From UBA5336 sp964412785 (GTDB lineage: Bacteria > Pseudomonadota > Alphaproteobacteria > Caulobacterales > Hyphomonadaceae): DNA of 64,000 nucleotides. The first letter of the stretch is position 1, and each line of letters starts with the position of its first letter. A program made the translations under genes and the position numbers. The notes beneath the pieces were generated by a model, which worked only from the letters and a program-made list of their open reading frames with translations, made no database searches and was not told where the DNA came from. Below are positions 26,095 through 34,742 of this stretch, in pieces. Where the stretch lies: contig CAYPQD010000005.1 in NCBI GenBank assembly GCA_964412785.1, positions 1 through 64,000 on the forward strand, in the 5' to 3' direction.

Positions 26095-27101
26095 CCGTTC
26101 TCATCGATTCAAGGAGCCGGCAGGCCGAAATGGACAAGGCGCTGCGTGATGAAGCCGCGCTGGAGCCCGACCCGGTAGCAACCGGCGAGGTCACGAAGGA
26201 AACCCAGATCATCGCCATTTATGGCAAGGGCGGGATCGGCAAATCGTTCACGCTGGCCAATCTCAGTTACATGATGGCCCAACAGGGCAAGAAGGTCCTG
26301 CTGATCGGCTGCGACCCGAAATCGGACACGACATCGCTGCTGTTTGGCGGGCGCGCCTGCCCGACCATCATCGAGACGTCCTCGCGCAAGAAGGCTGCCG
26401 GCGAGGAGGTCGCGATTGGCGATGTCTGCTTCAAGCGCGATGGGGTCTTCGCGATGGAACTCGGCGGGCCGGAAGTCGGCCGTGGCTGCGGCGGACGGGG
26501 CATCATCCACGGCTTTGAACTTCTGGAGAAGCTCGGCTTCCACGACTGGGATTTCGATTATGTCCTGCTGGACTTTCTCGGAGACGTGGTCTGCGGCGGT
26601 TTCGGCCTGCCGATCGCCCGCGACATGTGCCAGAAGGTGATCGTTGTCGGCTCCAACGACCTGCAGTCGCTCTACGTGGCCAACAATGTCTGCTCCGCGG
26701 TGGAGTATTTCCGCAAGCTCGGCGGAAATGTCGGCGTGGCCGGCATGGTGATCAACAAGGATGACGGAACGGGCGAGGCCCACGCCTTTGCCGAACGGGT
26801 CGGCATCCCGGTTCTCTCGGCCATCCCGGCAGACGACGACATCCGTCGCAAGAGCGCCAAATACGAGATCGTCGGCCGGCCCGGAGAGCGCTGGGCGCCG
26901 GTATTCGAGGCGCTGGCAGCAAATATCGCCGGTGCGCCGCCAGTGCACCCAAGCCCGCTCGGCCAGGACGCCCTGCTCGACCTCTTCTCTGCGGAAGAGA
27001 CCGGCAAGGACTGGCAGCTGCAGCCGGCGACGATCGACGACATGTGCGGCCCGAACGCCCAGGCCAAGCCCTCCCTGGAAATCATCTACGAGGCGATCTG
27101 A
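26091..27101 (+). CDS. bchX: chlorophyllide reductase iron protein BchX
   Basis: A 336-residue NifH-like ATPase that delivers electrons to BchYZ for reduction of ring B of chlorophyllide a. The P-loop GKGGIGKS is at 45-52. Cluster cysteines are in GRGCGGRGI and GDVVCGGFG, which bridge the dimer through a 4Fe-4S cluster. An N-terminal extension of about 35 residues before the P-loop is typical of BchX. Start and stop overlap bchC and bchY, which points to coupled translation of the subunits. Confidence 0.95.
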   Translation: MTVLIDSRSRQAEMDKALRDEAALEPDPVATGEVTKETQIIAIYGKGGIGKSFTLANLSYMMAQQGKKVLLIGCDPKSDTTSLLFGGRACPTIIETSSRKKAAGEEVAIGDVCFKRDGVFAMELGGPEVGRGCGGRGIIHGFELLEKLGFHDWDFDYVLLDFLGDVVCGGFGLPIARDMCQKVIVVGSNDLQSLYVANNVCSAVEYFRKLGGNVGVAGMVINKDDGTGEAHAFAERVGIPVLSAIPADDDIRRKSAKYEIVGRPGERWAPVFEALAANIAGAPPVHPSPLGQDALLDLFSAEETGKDWQLQPATIDDMCGPNAQAKPSLEIIYEAI

Positions 27102-28642
27102 TGACCAAGGATCTGGACCTCTCGCCCAGCACCCCGGCGGGCGCTTCGGCCAGCGAGGCTGCGACTGGCTGCCATGCCGGCGCAGAGACCCTGCGTGAGG
27201 CGGCGCGCAAGGCTGGCAAGTCGACCCTTCTCGATCAGTATGCGCGCGACTATCCGGTCGGCCCGCACGACCAGCCCCAGAGCATGTGCCCGGCCTTCGG
27301 CTCGCTGCGCGTCGGCCTGCGGATGCGCCGGACGGCGACGATCCTGTCCGGCTCGGCCTGCTGCGTTTACGGCCTGACCTTCACCTCGCACTTCTACGGG
27401 GCAAAGCGTTCGGTCGGATATGTGCCGTTCAACTCCGAGACCCTCGTCACGGGCAAGCTCTTCGAGGATATCAAGGAGGCAGTGGAGAACACCGCAGATC
27501 CGGAGCGTTATGACGCGATCATCGTCACCAATCTATGCGTGCCGACGGCGTCCGGCGTGCCACTGCGCCTGTTGCCGCGAGAGATCAATGGCGTGCGGAT
27601 CATCGGCATCGACGTGCCGGGCTTCGGCGTGCCGACCCATGCCGAGGCCAAGGACATTCTTGCCGGCGCGATGCTGAAATTTGCCCGCGAGGAGGCCGAG
27701 GCCGGCGCTGTGCCGCGTGCACCGAACGACACCGCTGACCTTCCCAAGGTCACGCTGCTCGGCGAGATGTTCCCCGCCGACCCGGTAATCATTGGCCAGA
27801 TGCTGGCGCCGATGGGGCTCACTGCAGGCGCCAGCGTGCCAACCCGCGAATGGCGCGAGCTCTACACCGCCCTGGATGGCGTGGCCGTTGGCGCGATCCA
27901 CCCTTTCTACACCGCAAGCGTGCGCGAGTTCGAGGCCGCCGGCCGGCCGGTCATAGGCTCGGCCCCGGTGGGCCGCGAGGGCACCGCCGACTGGCTGGCC
28001 GCGATCGGCGAGGCGGCGGGCGTTGCGGCGGACAGGATCGCCGCGGCCCAGAACGCCATCCTGCCGGCAATCGATGGCGCGCTGGCCGGCGCACGGATCA
28101 ACGGCCGGATCACCTTGTCGGGCTATGAAGGCTCGGAACTGATCGTGGCACGACTTCTCATCGAAAGCGGCGCCGATGTGCGCTATGTGGGGACCGCCTG
28201 CCCGCGCACCCGTTTTTCCGACATCGACCGCGAATGGCTCGAGGCGCGCGGCGTCGAGGTCCGCTTCCGCGCCTCGCTGGAAACAGATCTGGCCGCCTTC
28301 GAGGCATTCAAGCCGGACCTTGCCATCGGTACCACGCCGGTGGTCCAGAAGGCCAAGGAGGCGTCCACGCCGGGCCTTTACTTCACCAACCTGATTTCCG
28401 CCCGCCCGCTGATGGGACCTGCCGGCGCCGGCAGCCTCGCCCAGGTCGTCAATGCGGCGATGTCCGGCAAGCCGCGCTTTGACGAGATGCATGCCTTCTT
28501 CGACGGCGTTGGCCAGGGCGACAGGGCCGGCGTCTGGGAAGACACACCACAGGTGAACGATGCGTTCCGCGCCAAGCAGGCGCGCAAGCGCGCCATCGCG
28601 GCGAAACGCGCCAACGACCTGGAGGAGCCGGTCGGATGCTGA
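27101..28642 (+). CDS. bchY: chlorophyllide reductase subunit BchY
   Basis: A 513-residue NifD/BchN-like catalytic subunit of chlorophyllide a oxidoreductase. Cysteines for the shared cluster are in QSMCPAFGSLR, SGSACCVYGLTFTSHFYGAKRSVGYVPF and TNLCVPTASGVPL. The N-terminal 60 residues are variable. It starts one base inside the bchX stop (TGATG) and overlaps the bchZ start by seven bases. Confidence 0.95.
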   Translation: MTKDLDLSPSTPAGASASEAATGCHAGAETLREAARKAGKSTLLDQYARDYPVGPHDQPQSMCPAFGSLRVGLRMRRTATILSGSACCVYGLTFTSHFYGAKRSVGYVPFNSETLVTGKLFEDIKEAVENTADPERYDAIIVTNLCVPTASGVPLRLLPREINGVRIIGIDVPGFGVPTHAEAKDILAGAMLKFAREEAEAGAVPRAPNDTADLPKVTLLGEMFPADPVIIGQMLAPMGLTAGASVPTREWRELYTALDGVAVGAIHPFYTASVREFEAAGRPVIGSAPVGREGTADWLAAIGEAAGVAADRIAAAQNAILPAIDGALAGARINGRITLSGYEGSELIVARLLIESGADVRYVGTACPRTRFSDIDREWLEARGVEVRFRASLETDLAAFEAFKPDLAIGTTPVVQKAKEASTPGLYFTNLISARPLMGPAGAGSLAQVVNAAMSGKPRFDEMHAFFDGVGQGDRAGVWEDTPQVNDAFRAKQARKRAIAAKRANDLEEPVGC

Positions 28643-30090
28643 TCCAGGATCATGACCGCGCCGGGGGCTATTGGGGCTCTGTTTACGTCTTCGCCGCGGT
28701 GAAGGGGTTGCAGGTGGTGATCGACGGCCCGGTTGGCTGCGAGAACCTGCCGGTGACGTCGGTGCTGCATTACACCGACGCCCTGCCGCCCCACGAACTG
28801 CCGATCGTCGTTACCGGCCTGGCTGAGGAGGAACTCGGCAAGGACGGCACCGAAGGCGCCATGAAGCGCGCCCGCGAGGCGCTGGACCCGGACTTGCCGG
28901 CCGTGGTCGTCACCGGCTCGATCGCAGAAATGATCGGCGGCGGGGTGACGCCGCAGGGCTCCAACATCCAGCGCTTCCTGCCGCGCACCATCGACGAGGA
29001 CCAGTGGCAGAGCGCCGACCGCGCGCTCCTCTGGCTGTGGACGGAATACGCCCAGACCAAGGGCCGCGACCCCAAACCGCGCAAGAAGCCGGACGGAGCC
29101 AGACCCTCGGTCAACATCATCGGGCCGAGCTATGGCATGTTCAACATGCCCTCAGACCTCGCCGAGATTCGCCGGCTGGTCGAGGGTATCGGCGCTGAGG
29201 TGAACCTCGTCTTCCCGCTTGGTGCCCACATTGAGGAGACGCGCCGACTCATCGATGCCGATGCCAGTATCTGCCTCTACCGGGAGTTCGGCCGCGCGCT
29301 GTGCGAGGCGATCGGCAAGCCCTATCTGCAGGCGCCGATAGGGCTGCATTCGACGACCAAGTTCTTGCGCCGTCTCGGCGAGATCCTCGACCTCGACCCG
29401 GAGCCCTTCATCGAGCGGGAAAAGCACACGACCCTGAAGCCGCTGTGGGACCTGTGGCGCTCCGTTACCCAGGACTTCTTCGCCACAGCGAGTTTCGGCA
29501 TTGTCGCCAATGAGACCTATGCGCGCGGCGTTCGCAACTATCTGGAGACCGATCTCGGCCTTCCTTGCGCGTTCTCCCGGTCACGGGTCGCCGGCCGCAA
29601 GCCGGACAATGACGCGGTGCGCGAGGCTTTCCGCGAGGCGGCCCCGCTGGTTGTCTTCGGCAGCTTCAATGAACGCATGTACCTGCAGGAGACCGGCGCG
29701 CGCTCGGCCTACATCCCCGCCTCCTTTCCCGGCGCGGTGATCCGGCGCCACACCGGCACGCCCTTCATGGGCTATAGCGGTGCGACCTACATTATCCAGG
29801 AGGTCTGCAACGCGCTGTTCGACGCGCTGTTCCACATCCTTCCGCTGGCCCGCGACATGGACGAGGCCGACGCCACGCCCTCGCGGATCGCCGGGTCGCT
29901 GTCCTGGCACGCCGACGCCAGCCGTGCGCTCGACCAGCATGTGGCGCGGTTTCCTGTGCTGACCCGGATTTCCGCAGCAAAGCGGCTGCGTGACCTGTGC
30001 GAGCGCGAGGCGCGCGCCGCCGGAGAAAGCACGGTCACCGAGGCGCGGGTACGCGCCAGCAGCGCAAGACTATCAGGGGCGCCCGCCTGA
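28636..30090 (+). CDS. bchZ: chlorophyllide reductase subunit BchZ
   Basis: A 484-residue NifK/BchB-like subunit that pairs with BchY. The N-terminus MLIQDHDRAGGYWG and VIDGPVGCENLPVTSVLHYTDALPPHELP with its cluster cysteine are characteristic. FGSFNERMYLQE and FMGYSGATYIIQEVCNALFDALFHILPL follow in the C-terminal half. It is the last bch gene before the puf genes, 175 bases upstream of pufB. Confidence 0.95.
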   Translation: MLIQDHDRAGGYWGSVYVFAAVKGLQVVIDGPVGCENLPVTSVLHYTDALPPHELPIVVTGLAEEELGKDGTEGAMKRAREALDPDLPAVVVTGSIAEMIGGGVTPQGSNIQRFLPRTIDEDQWQSADRALLWLWTEYAQTKGRDPKPRKKPDGARPSVNIIGPSYGMFNMPSDLAEIRRLVEGIGAEVNLVFPLGAHIEETRRLIDADASICLYREFGRALCEAIGKPYLQAPIGLHSTTKFLRRLGEILDLDPEPFIEREKHTTLKPLWDLWRSVTQDFFATASFGIVANETYARGVRNYLETDLGLPCAFSRSRVAGRKPDNDAVREAFREAAPLVVFGSFNERMYLQETGARSAYIPASFPGAVIRRHTGTPFMGYSGATYIIQEVCNALFDALFHILPLARDMDEADATPSRIAGSLSWHADASRALDQHVARFPVLTRISAAKRLRDLCEREARAAGESTVTEARVRASSARLSGAPA

Positions 30091-30265
30091 AGCGGGTGGA
30101 GGATGATGGAGCCACCAATCCTGCGATCCGGTCGGGCCAGACGGTCCCCCTCTCAAGGCGCTGTCCCGGGCAGCGCCCCATCAGCTTCGGCGATTTCCGC
30201 CGGACGATGCCCAGACCGCAGGGCAGGATTGCGGCAACGGCCCAAGGCCAAACAAGGAGGCAAAT
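30091..30265. other. bchZ-pufB spacer without pufQ
   Basis: This 175-base spacer is where pufQ lies in Rhodobacter. I find no ORF here with a membrane segment or PufQ-like features. It holds a stem-loop at 30157-30177 (GGCGCTG/CAGCGCC) and the pufB ribosome site AAGGAGG. Confidence 0.5.
30157..30177 (+). promoter_or_regulatory. stem-loop in the puf leader
   Basis: A 7-bp perfect stem GGCGCTG/CAGCGCC around a TCCCGGG loop, upstream of pufB. There is no T-run, so it is not an intrinsic terminator. It may be an RNA-processing or stability element of the superoperon message. Confidence 0.4.
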
Positions 30266-30496
30266 ATGGCCAGTGACACGACCGAAAGGTCAGAGACGTT
30301 GTCGGGACTGACACCGTCGGAGGCTCAGGAATTCCACAAGGCATTCATGATGAGCTTCATCCTGTTCACCCTGATCGCCGTGGTGGCCCACATCCTGGTG
30401 TGGATGTGGCGTCCGTGGATCCCGGGCCCTGATGGCTATGCGGCCATCGAAGAGGGCGTGCGGTTCGCCGGCACTTTCCTGAAAACCCTGGCTTAA
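30266..30496 (+). CDS. pufB: light-harvesting 1 beta polypeptide
   Basis: A 76-residue LH1 beta chain, a single-span protein binding bacteriochlorophyll on the cytoplasm-to-periplasm helix. Family features are LTPSEAQEFHKAFMMSFILF, the bacteriochlorophyll-ligand histidine His42 in VVAHILVW, and MWRPWIPGPDGY. Most beta chains stop near GYA. This one continues about 17 residues (IEEGVRFAGTFLKTLA), a possible short amphipathic helix. A strong AAGGAGG ribosome site precedes the ATG, consistent with high expression. Confidence 0.95.
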   Translation: MASDTTERSETLSGLTPSEAQEFHKAFMMSFILFTLIAVVAHILVWMWRPWIPGPDGYAAIEEGVRFAGTFLKTLA

Positions 30497-30509
30497 GGAG
30501 TACGACGCC

Positions 30510-30698
30510 ATGTGGAGACTTTGGCTTCTTTTCGACCCGCGCAGGATGCTTGTCGCTCTGGCGATCTTCCTGTTCACGCTGGCGATCCTCATTCACTTCA
30601 TCCTCCTCAGCACCGAGCGCTTCAACTGGCTCGGCACCGGTCCGGCCGCGCAGGCTGCGATCACGCTGGAGGTGGGCGAGGCGAGCGATCTCGCCTGA
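30510..30698 (+). CDS. pufA: light-harvesting 1 alpha polypeptide
   Basis: A 62-residue LH1 alpha chain beginning MWRLWLLFDPRRMLVALAIF, typical of alpha chains. The bacteriochlorophyll ligand is His29 in AILIHFILLSTERFNWL. The C-terminal tail of about 20 residues is acidic. It is 13 bases after pufB with an AAGGAG site. It is followed by a 164-base spacer with hairpins before pufL. Confidence 0.95.
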   Translation: MWRLWLLFDPRRMLVALAIFLFTLAILIHFILLSTERFNWLGTGPAAQAAITLEVGEASDLA

Positions 30699-30703
30699 TC
30701 CAT

Positions 30704-30746
30704 TCGGACGGGCGGTCGCGCCCACCGGCGTGTCCGGCCCGTCCGA
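30704..30746 (+). promoter_or_regulatory. long stem-loop between pufA and pufL
   Basis: A perfect 10-bp outer stem, TCGGACGGGC (30704-30713) paired with GCCCGTCCGA (30737-30746), enclosing 23 bases that can fold further. Such intercistronic hairpins are known in Rhodobacter to protect pufBA mRNA from 3'-5' decay, giving more antenna than reaction-centre protein. No T-run follows. Confidence 0.65.
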
Positions 30747-30789
30747 CCCAGTTTCAACCCCGCTCGAGCGGATATCGGCGCCTTTGTGC

Positions 30790-30805
30790 TTGTCATGCGT
30801 GACAA
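30790..30805 (+). promoter_or_regulatory. second stem-loop between pufA and pufL
   Basis: A 6-bp perfect stem TTGTCA/TGACAA with a TGCG tetraloop, 58 bases before pufL. It is probably part of the same mRNA-stability region; the sequence also resembles half-sites of the PpsR type. Confidence 0.45.
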
Positions 30806-30862
30806 TGCCTTCCGAAGACCCCCCTCGCCGCATCGGAGCCTGAACGAAAGGAGACGCAAACC

Positions 30863-31693
30863 ATGGCGCTCTTGAGTTTTGAACGGAAGTATCGCGTTCG
30901 CGGCGGCACCCTGATCGGTGGCGACCTGTTCGATTTCTGGGTTGGTCCGTTCTATGTCGGTTTCTTCGGCGTGACGACCGCCTTTTTCGCCGTTCTCGGC
31001 ACGGCCCTGATCTTCTGGGGCGCAGCACTGGGCGACACCTGGAACCCCTGGCTGATCAGCATCAACCCGCCCGATATCAGCTATGGCCTCGCCTTCGCCC
31101 CCCTGACAGAGGGCGGCCTGTGGCAACTGATCACCGTGTGCGCGATCGGCGCATTCGGCTCCTGGATCCTTCGCGAGGTCGAGATCTGTCGCAAGCTCGG
31201 CATGGGCTACCACGTGCCTTTTGCCTTCGGTGTGGCCGTCTTTGCCTATGTGACGCTGGTGGTCATCCGCCCCGTGCTCATGGGCGCGTGGGGGCATGGT
31301 TTCCCCTATGGCATCATGAGCCATTTGGACTGGGTGTCGTATACCGGCTACCAGTACGGCAACTTCCACTACAACCCTGCCCATATGGTGGCGATCACGT
31401 TCTTCTTCACCACCACGCTTGCACTCGCTCTGCATGGCGGCGCCGTCCTGTCGGCGACCAATCCCGGCAAGGGCGAGGTCGTTAAGGACCCGGAGCACGA
31501 GAACTCGTTCTTCCGCGACCTGCAGGGTTATTCTGTGGGCACCCTCGGCATCCACCGGGTCGGCCTGTTCCTGGCACTCAATGCCGGGTTCTGGAGCGCA
31601 GTCTGCATTGTGATCTCCGGTCCGCTGTATGAGGGCTCCTGGGTCGAGTGGTGGAATGGCTGGCGCAACCTGCCGATCTGGCGGATGCAATAA
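30863..31693 (+). CDS. pufL: photosynthetic reaction centre L subunit
   Basis: A 276-residue five-helix subunit. Special-pair and accessory pigment ligands are His154 and His174 (one residue later than in Rhodobacter sphaeroides). Non-haem iron ligands are His191 and His231. In the QB-site loop DPEHENSFFRD, Glu213 is kept but the next residue is Asn214, where R. sphaeroides has Asp213; Asn also occurs in some other purple bacteria. AAAGGAG precedes the start. Confidence 0.96.
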   Translation: MALLSFERKYRVRGGTLIGGDLFDFWVGPFYVGFFGVTTAFFAVLGTALIFWGAALGDTWNPWLISINPPDISYGLAFAPLTEGGLWQLITVCAIGAFGSWILREVEICRKLGMGYHVPFAFGVAVFAYVTLVVIRPVLMGAWGHGFPYGIMSHLDWVSYTGYQYGNFHYNPAHMVAITFFFTTTLALALHGGAVLSATNPGKGEVVKDPEHENSFFRDLQGYSVGTLGIHRVGLFLALNAGFWSAVCIVISGPLYEGSWVEWWNGWRNLPIWRMQ

Positions 31694-31707
31694 AGGACCT
31701 GACAATC

Positions 31708-32631
31708 ATGACCGACTATCAGAATATCTTTACTCAGGTTCAGGTTCGCGGCCACTATGATGCGGGCGTCGATCTGCCGAAGGAGAACTGGCCGCGCACG
31801 CGGATCAAGAACTTCAGCCACCTGCTCGGCCGGATTGGCGATGCGCAGCTCGGACCGCTCTATCTCGGCTATACCGGCGTGGCTTCGCTGATCTGCGGTT
31901 TCATCGCGATAGAGATCATCGGCCTCAACATGTGGGCCTCGGTGAACTGGGATCCGATCCGCTTCTTCGGCCAGCTGCCCTGGCTGGCCCTCGATCCGCC
32001 ATCTGCCGAATATGGCGTCAGCCCGTTCGTCCCGCTGAACGAAGGCGGCTGGTGGCTGATCGCCGGCTTCTTCCTCACCGCGTCGATCCTGCTATGGTGG
32101 TGGCGAACCTATCGCCGGGCCAAGCAGCTGGGCATGGGCACGCACATTGCCTGGGCGTTCGCCTCCGCCATCTGGCTCTATCTCGTCTGCGGCTTCATCC
32201 GGCCGCTGGCCATGGGGAGCTGGGCGGAAGCGGTGCCATTCGGGATCTTCCCGCACCTCGACTGGACGAACAATTTCTCGCTGGTCTATGGCAACCTCTT
32301 CTACAACCCCTTCCACATGCTCTCGATCGTCTTCCTCTATGGCTCGGCCCTGTTGTTTGCCATGCACGGCGCGACGATCTTGGCAGTCGGTCGCTATGGC
32401 GGCGAGCGCGAGATCGAGCAGATCGTCGATCGGGGCACCGCCTCGGAGCGCGCCGCCCTGTTCTGGCGCTGGACCATGGGCTTCAACGCCTCGATGGAAT
32501 CGATCCACCGCTGGGCCTGGTGGTTCGCGATCCTGTGCACGCTGACCGGCGGCATCGGCATCCTGCTGACCGGGACCGTGGTCGACAACTGGTATCTCTG
32601 GGGCGCGGAGAACGGCTTCGCCCGGCTCTGA
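31708..32631 (+). CDS. pufM: photosynthetic reaction centre M subunit
   Basis: A 307-residue partner of PufL. Conserved segments are GDAQLGPLYLGYTG, FVPLNEGGWW, FGIFPHLDWTNNFSLVYGNLFYNPFHMLSI (pigment ligand histidine) and MHGATIL with an iron ligand. ALFWRWTMGFNASMESIHRWAWWFA carries the other iron ligand. The C-terminus is short after WGAENGFARL, as in species without extended M tails. It is the last gene of the operon, followed directly by a terminator; no cytochrome pufC is present. Confidence 0.96.
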   Translation: MTDYQNIFTQVQVRGHYDAGVDLPKENWPRTRIKNFSHLLGRIGDAQLGPLYLGYTGVASLICGFIAIEIIGLNMWASVNWDPIRFFGQLPWLALDPPSAEYGVSPFVPLNEGGWWLIAGFFLTASILLWWWRTYRRAKQLGMGTHIAWAFASAIWLYLVCGFIRPLAMGSWAEAVPFGIFPHLDWTNNFSLVYGNLFYNPFHMLSIVFLYGSALLFAMHGATILAVGRYGGEREIEQIVDRGTASERAALFWRWTMGFNASMESIHRWAWWFAILCTLTGGIGILLTGTVVDNWYLWGAENGFARL

Positions 32632-32665
32632 CCGGACCAGTCGCCCGCACCTTGACACTCTGAAG

Positions 32666-32694
32666 AAAGGCCGCGCGCCGCGCGGCCTTTTTTT
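32666..32694 (+). terminator. intrinsic terminator of the puf operon
   Basis: A perfect 11-bp stem AAAGGCCGCGC / GCGCGGCCTTT with a 3-base GCC loop, ending in seven T residues (32688-32694). It lies 35 bases after the pufM stop. Confidence 0.92.
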
Positions 32695-32960
32695 CATGCA
32701 CGGCGAAGCGCCCGCCATGCCAGCCAAAGTGTCAGGACCTGCAACAGCCCACTGGCGGCCAGAGCGGCCTGCAGCTGTGTCGGCGCCTGCTCAAGTGCAG
32801 CCTGCAGTGCGATCATCAGGACGAGGCCACAGGCGAGGAAGGCAGCGAGCGGAAGGATCCAGCGGCCCTGCCCGGCCCGGGCAAGCAGGCCGGCGAGCAC
32901 TGCAAATTCCAGGAGGACAGCGATCTGGATCGCCTGCAGGATTTCCGGCGTGACCGGCAT
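32694..32960 (-). CDS. small membrane protein next to tspO
   Basis: An 88-residue hydrophobic protein with about three predicted membrane segments (residues 8-26, 34-53 and 66-84) and an arginine end. A GGAGG ribosome site is well placed before the ATG. It lies 36 bases downstream of tspO at the end of the minus-strand bch run and ends against the puf terminator. I do not recognise a family. Conservation of the ORF in other photosynthesis clusters would be the test of any role. Confidence 0.6.
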   Translation of the reverse strand: MPVTPEILQAIQIAVLLEFAVLAGLLARAGQGRWILPLAAFLACGLVLMIALQAALEQAPTQLQAALAASGLLQVLTLWLAWRALRRA

Positions 32961-32996
32961 TCCGACCTCCAGGCCAGCCTCCGCGCGCCCGCCCGC

Positions 32997-33476
32997 TCAG
33001 GCGAAGGGCGCGTTCAGCATGACAACGGCAAAGTTGAGGTAGCCCGCAAAGCCCACCCAAGCGAGATAGGGCAGGAGCAGCAGGCTGGCGCGTGGTGCAA
33101 ACCGGGCGAAGACGACGACCATCGCCAACACCGACATCCACAGGGTCGCAACCTCTGCCAGCGCCCAGTCCGGCCGCTGCACGGTGAAGAACAGGACGCT
33201 CCACACCACATTCAGCACGGCATTGACGGCAAACAGGGCGACAACTGACGCGCGCTGGCCGCGCGTGCGCGCACCCTGCCAGGCGGTTACGCCGGCGATG
33301 ATGCAGAGAGCGTAGATAAGCGTCCAGGCCGGAGCAAACAGCCAGTCCGGCGGGTTCAGCGCCGGCTTCTCTAGTCCACGATACCACGGGCCTATGCGCG
33401 TTGCCGCGCCGCCCAGGACAGCAACGACACACGCGGCACCGATCGCAACCAGGGCGGGCCGGCGCGCCAGGGTCAT
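32997..33476 (-). CDS. tspO: TspO/MBR family protein
   Basis: A 159-residue five-helix tryptophan-rich sensory protein. The family signature is GPWYRGLEKPALNPPDWLFAPAWTLIY, and the end has LPYLAWVGFAGYLNFAVVMLN. TspO binds porphyrins and in Rhodobacter sphaeroides modulates photosynthesis-gene expression in response to oxygen. It follows bchP by 7 bases on the same strand, consistent with membership in the photosynthesis cluster. Confidence 0.92.
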   Translation of the reverse strand: MTLARRPALVAIGAACVVAVLGGAATRIGPWYRGLEKPALNPPDWLFAPAWTLIYALCIIAGVTAWQGARTRGQRASVVALFAVNAVLNVVWSVLFFTVQRPDWALAEVATLWMSVLAMVVVFARFAPRASLLLLPYLAWVGFAGYLNFAVVMLNAPFA

Positions 33477-33483
33477 GGGCAGG

Positions 33484-34713
33484 CTAGCGCTGCTGGACGG
33501 GCGCCATGCCAAGCAGGTGCGCGGTATCCTTCAGGAAAATACGCACATGCGCCACCGGATTGGCGCGCACCAGCTTCTTGTTCATGTAGGCTTCCCATGT
33601 CAGCCGCTGCACGTCCTTGTCATCACAGATGTTGACGAAGCGCTCGCGGCGCTTGTCATTGCGGTACCAGAAATGCTGCATCATCCGAAGGACGAAGAAC
33701 ACCTTGCCGTGCTTGGACATATACGACTTGCGGACACGGGCAAGCGCGCGCGCATCCCCGGTCTTCAGCGCCGTGTCGACCCCCTCCGCAGCCAGCCGCC
33801 CGCCAAGCATCGCATAATAGATGCCCTCACCCGAGGCGGGAGCGACGCATCCGGCCGCATCACCGGCCAGGACGACATCGCGGCCATTGTCCCAGCGCTT
33901 CAGCGGCTTCAGCGGGATCGGCGCTCCCTCGGTGCGGATCGTCTCCGCGCCGGTGAGGTCGGCCACGTCACGCAACGCGCCCACCGCGCCGCGCAGGGAA
34001 AAGCCCTTCTGGGCGCTGCCGACACCGACGCTCGTCGTCTCGCCATGGGGAAACACCCAGGCGTAGAAGTCCGGCGACAGGCGACCGTCATAATGGATCT
34101 CGCAGCGGCTGCCATCGAAGTCCTCGCCATTTGCCCGAAGCGGGCTCGCGATGATCTCATGATAGGCAAAGACGCAGTGCTTCTCGTCGGCGCCCTCCAT
34201 TTCCTGCTCGGCCACTTTCGACTTGGCGCCATCGGCACCGATCACGAAGCGGGCGCGCACACGCTCAACCGGTCCGCTGCGCGCAGTGCCCTTCGGCGTA
34301 TAGCAGACGATCGCCATGCCCTCCGCGTCGCGTTCGATCCGCTGGAAACCGCCATCGCGCCGCTCTGCGCCGGCCTGGCGGGCGCGCTCGCGCAACCACT
34401 CATCGAAATGCTCGCGGTCGACCATGGCGACGGAGCCCCCTTCTATTGGCATGTCGACCGTGCGGCCGGCCGGCGATACCATGCGCGCGGTGCTCGCGCG
34501 GGCTACGATCAGGCCCGGCGGGATCTCGAACTCACGCTCCAGCGCCGGCGGGATGGCGCCGCCGCAGGGCTTGATCCGTCCGGACTTGTCGAGCAGCAGG
34601 ACATCATGGCCGCCGCAGGCAAGGTCCCAGGCGGCAATGGCGCCGGCGGGCCCGCCGCCGACGACGACGGCGTCATAGGTTCGCAGGTCGCGGTGTTCGG
34701 GGGCGTCTTCCAT
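33484..34713 (-). CDS. bchP: geranylgeranyl diphosphate/bacteriochlorophyll reductase
   Basis: A 409-residue FAD-binding reductase that saturates the geranylgeranyl tail of bacteriochlorophyll to phytyl. It shows the dinucleotide motif VVVGGGPAGAIAAWDLA near the N-terminus, LLDKSGRIKPCGGAIPP, and VVLAGDAAGCVAPASGEGIYYAM in the C-terminal half. AAAGGA precedes the ATG. It is between the PucC-family gene and tspO. Confidence 0.94.
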   Translation of the reverse strand: MEDAPEHRDLRTYDAVVVGGGPAGAIAAWDLACGGHDVLLLDKSGRIKPCGGAIPPALEREFEIPPGLIVARASTARMVSPAGRTVDMPIEGGSVAMVDREHFDEWLRERARQAGAERRDGGFQRIERDAEGMAIVCYTPKGTARSGPVERVRARFVIGADGAKSKVAEQEMEGADEKHCVFAYHEIIASPLRANGEDFDGSRCEIHYDGRLSPDFYAWVFPHGETTSVGVGSAQKGFSLRGAVGALRDVADLTGAETIRTEGAPIPLKPLKRWDNGRDVVLAGDAAGCVAPASGEGIYYAMLGGRLAAEGVDTALKTGDARALARVRKSYMSKHGKVFFVLRMMQHFWYRNDKRRERFVNICDDKDVQRLTWEAYMNKKLVRANPVAHVRIFLKDTAHLLGMAPVQQR

Positions 34714-34742
34714 GGGAGTCTGGTCCTTTCAGCAAGCGGGGG

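Noticed and set aside
30091..30265. pufQ
   Set aside because: The position fits, but no frame here encodes a hydrophobic PufQ-like protein; the open frames are proline- and arginine-rich and run into pufB.
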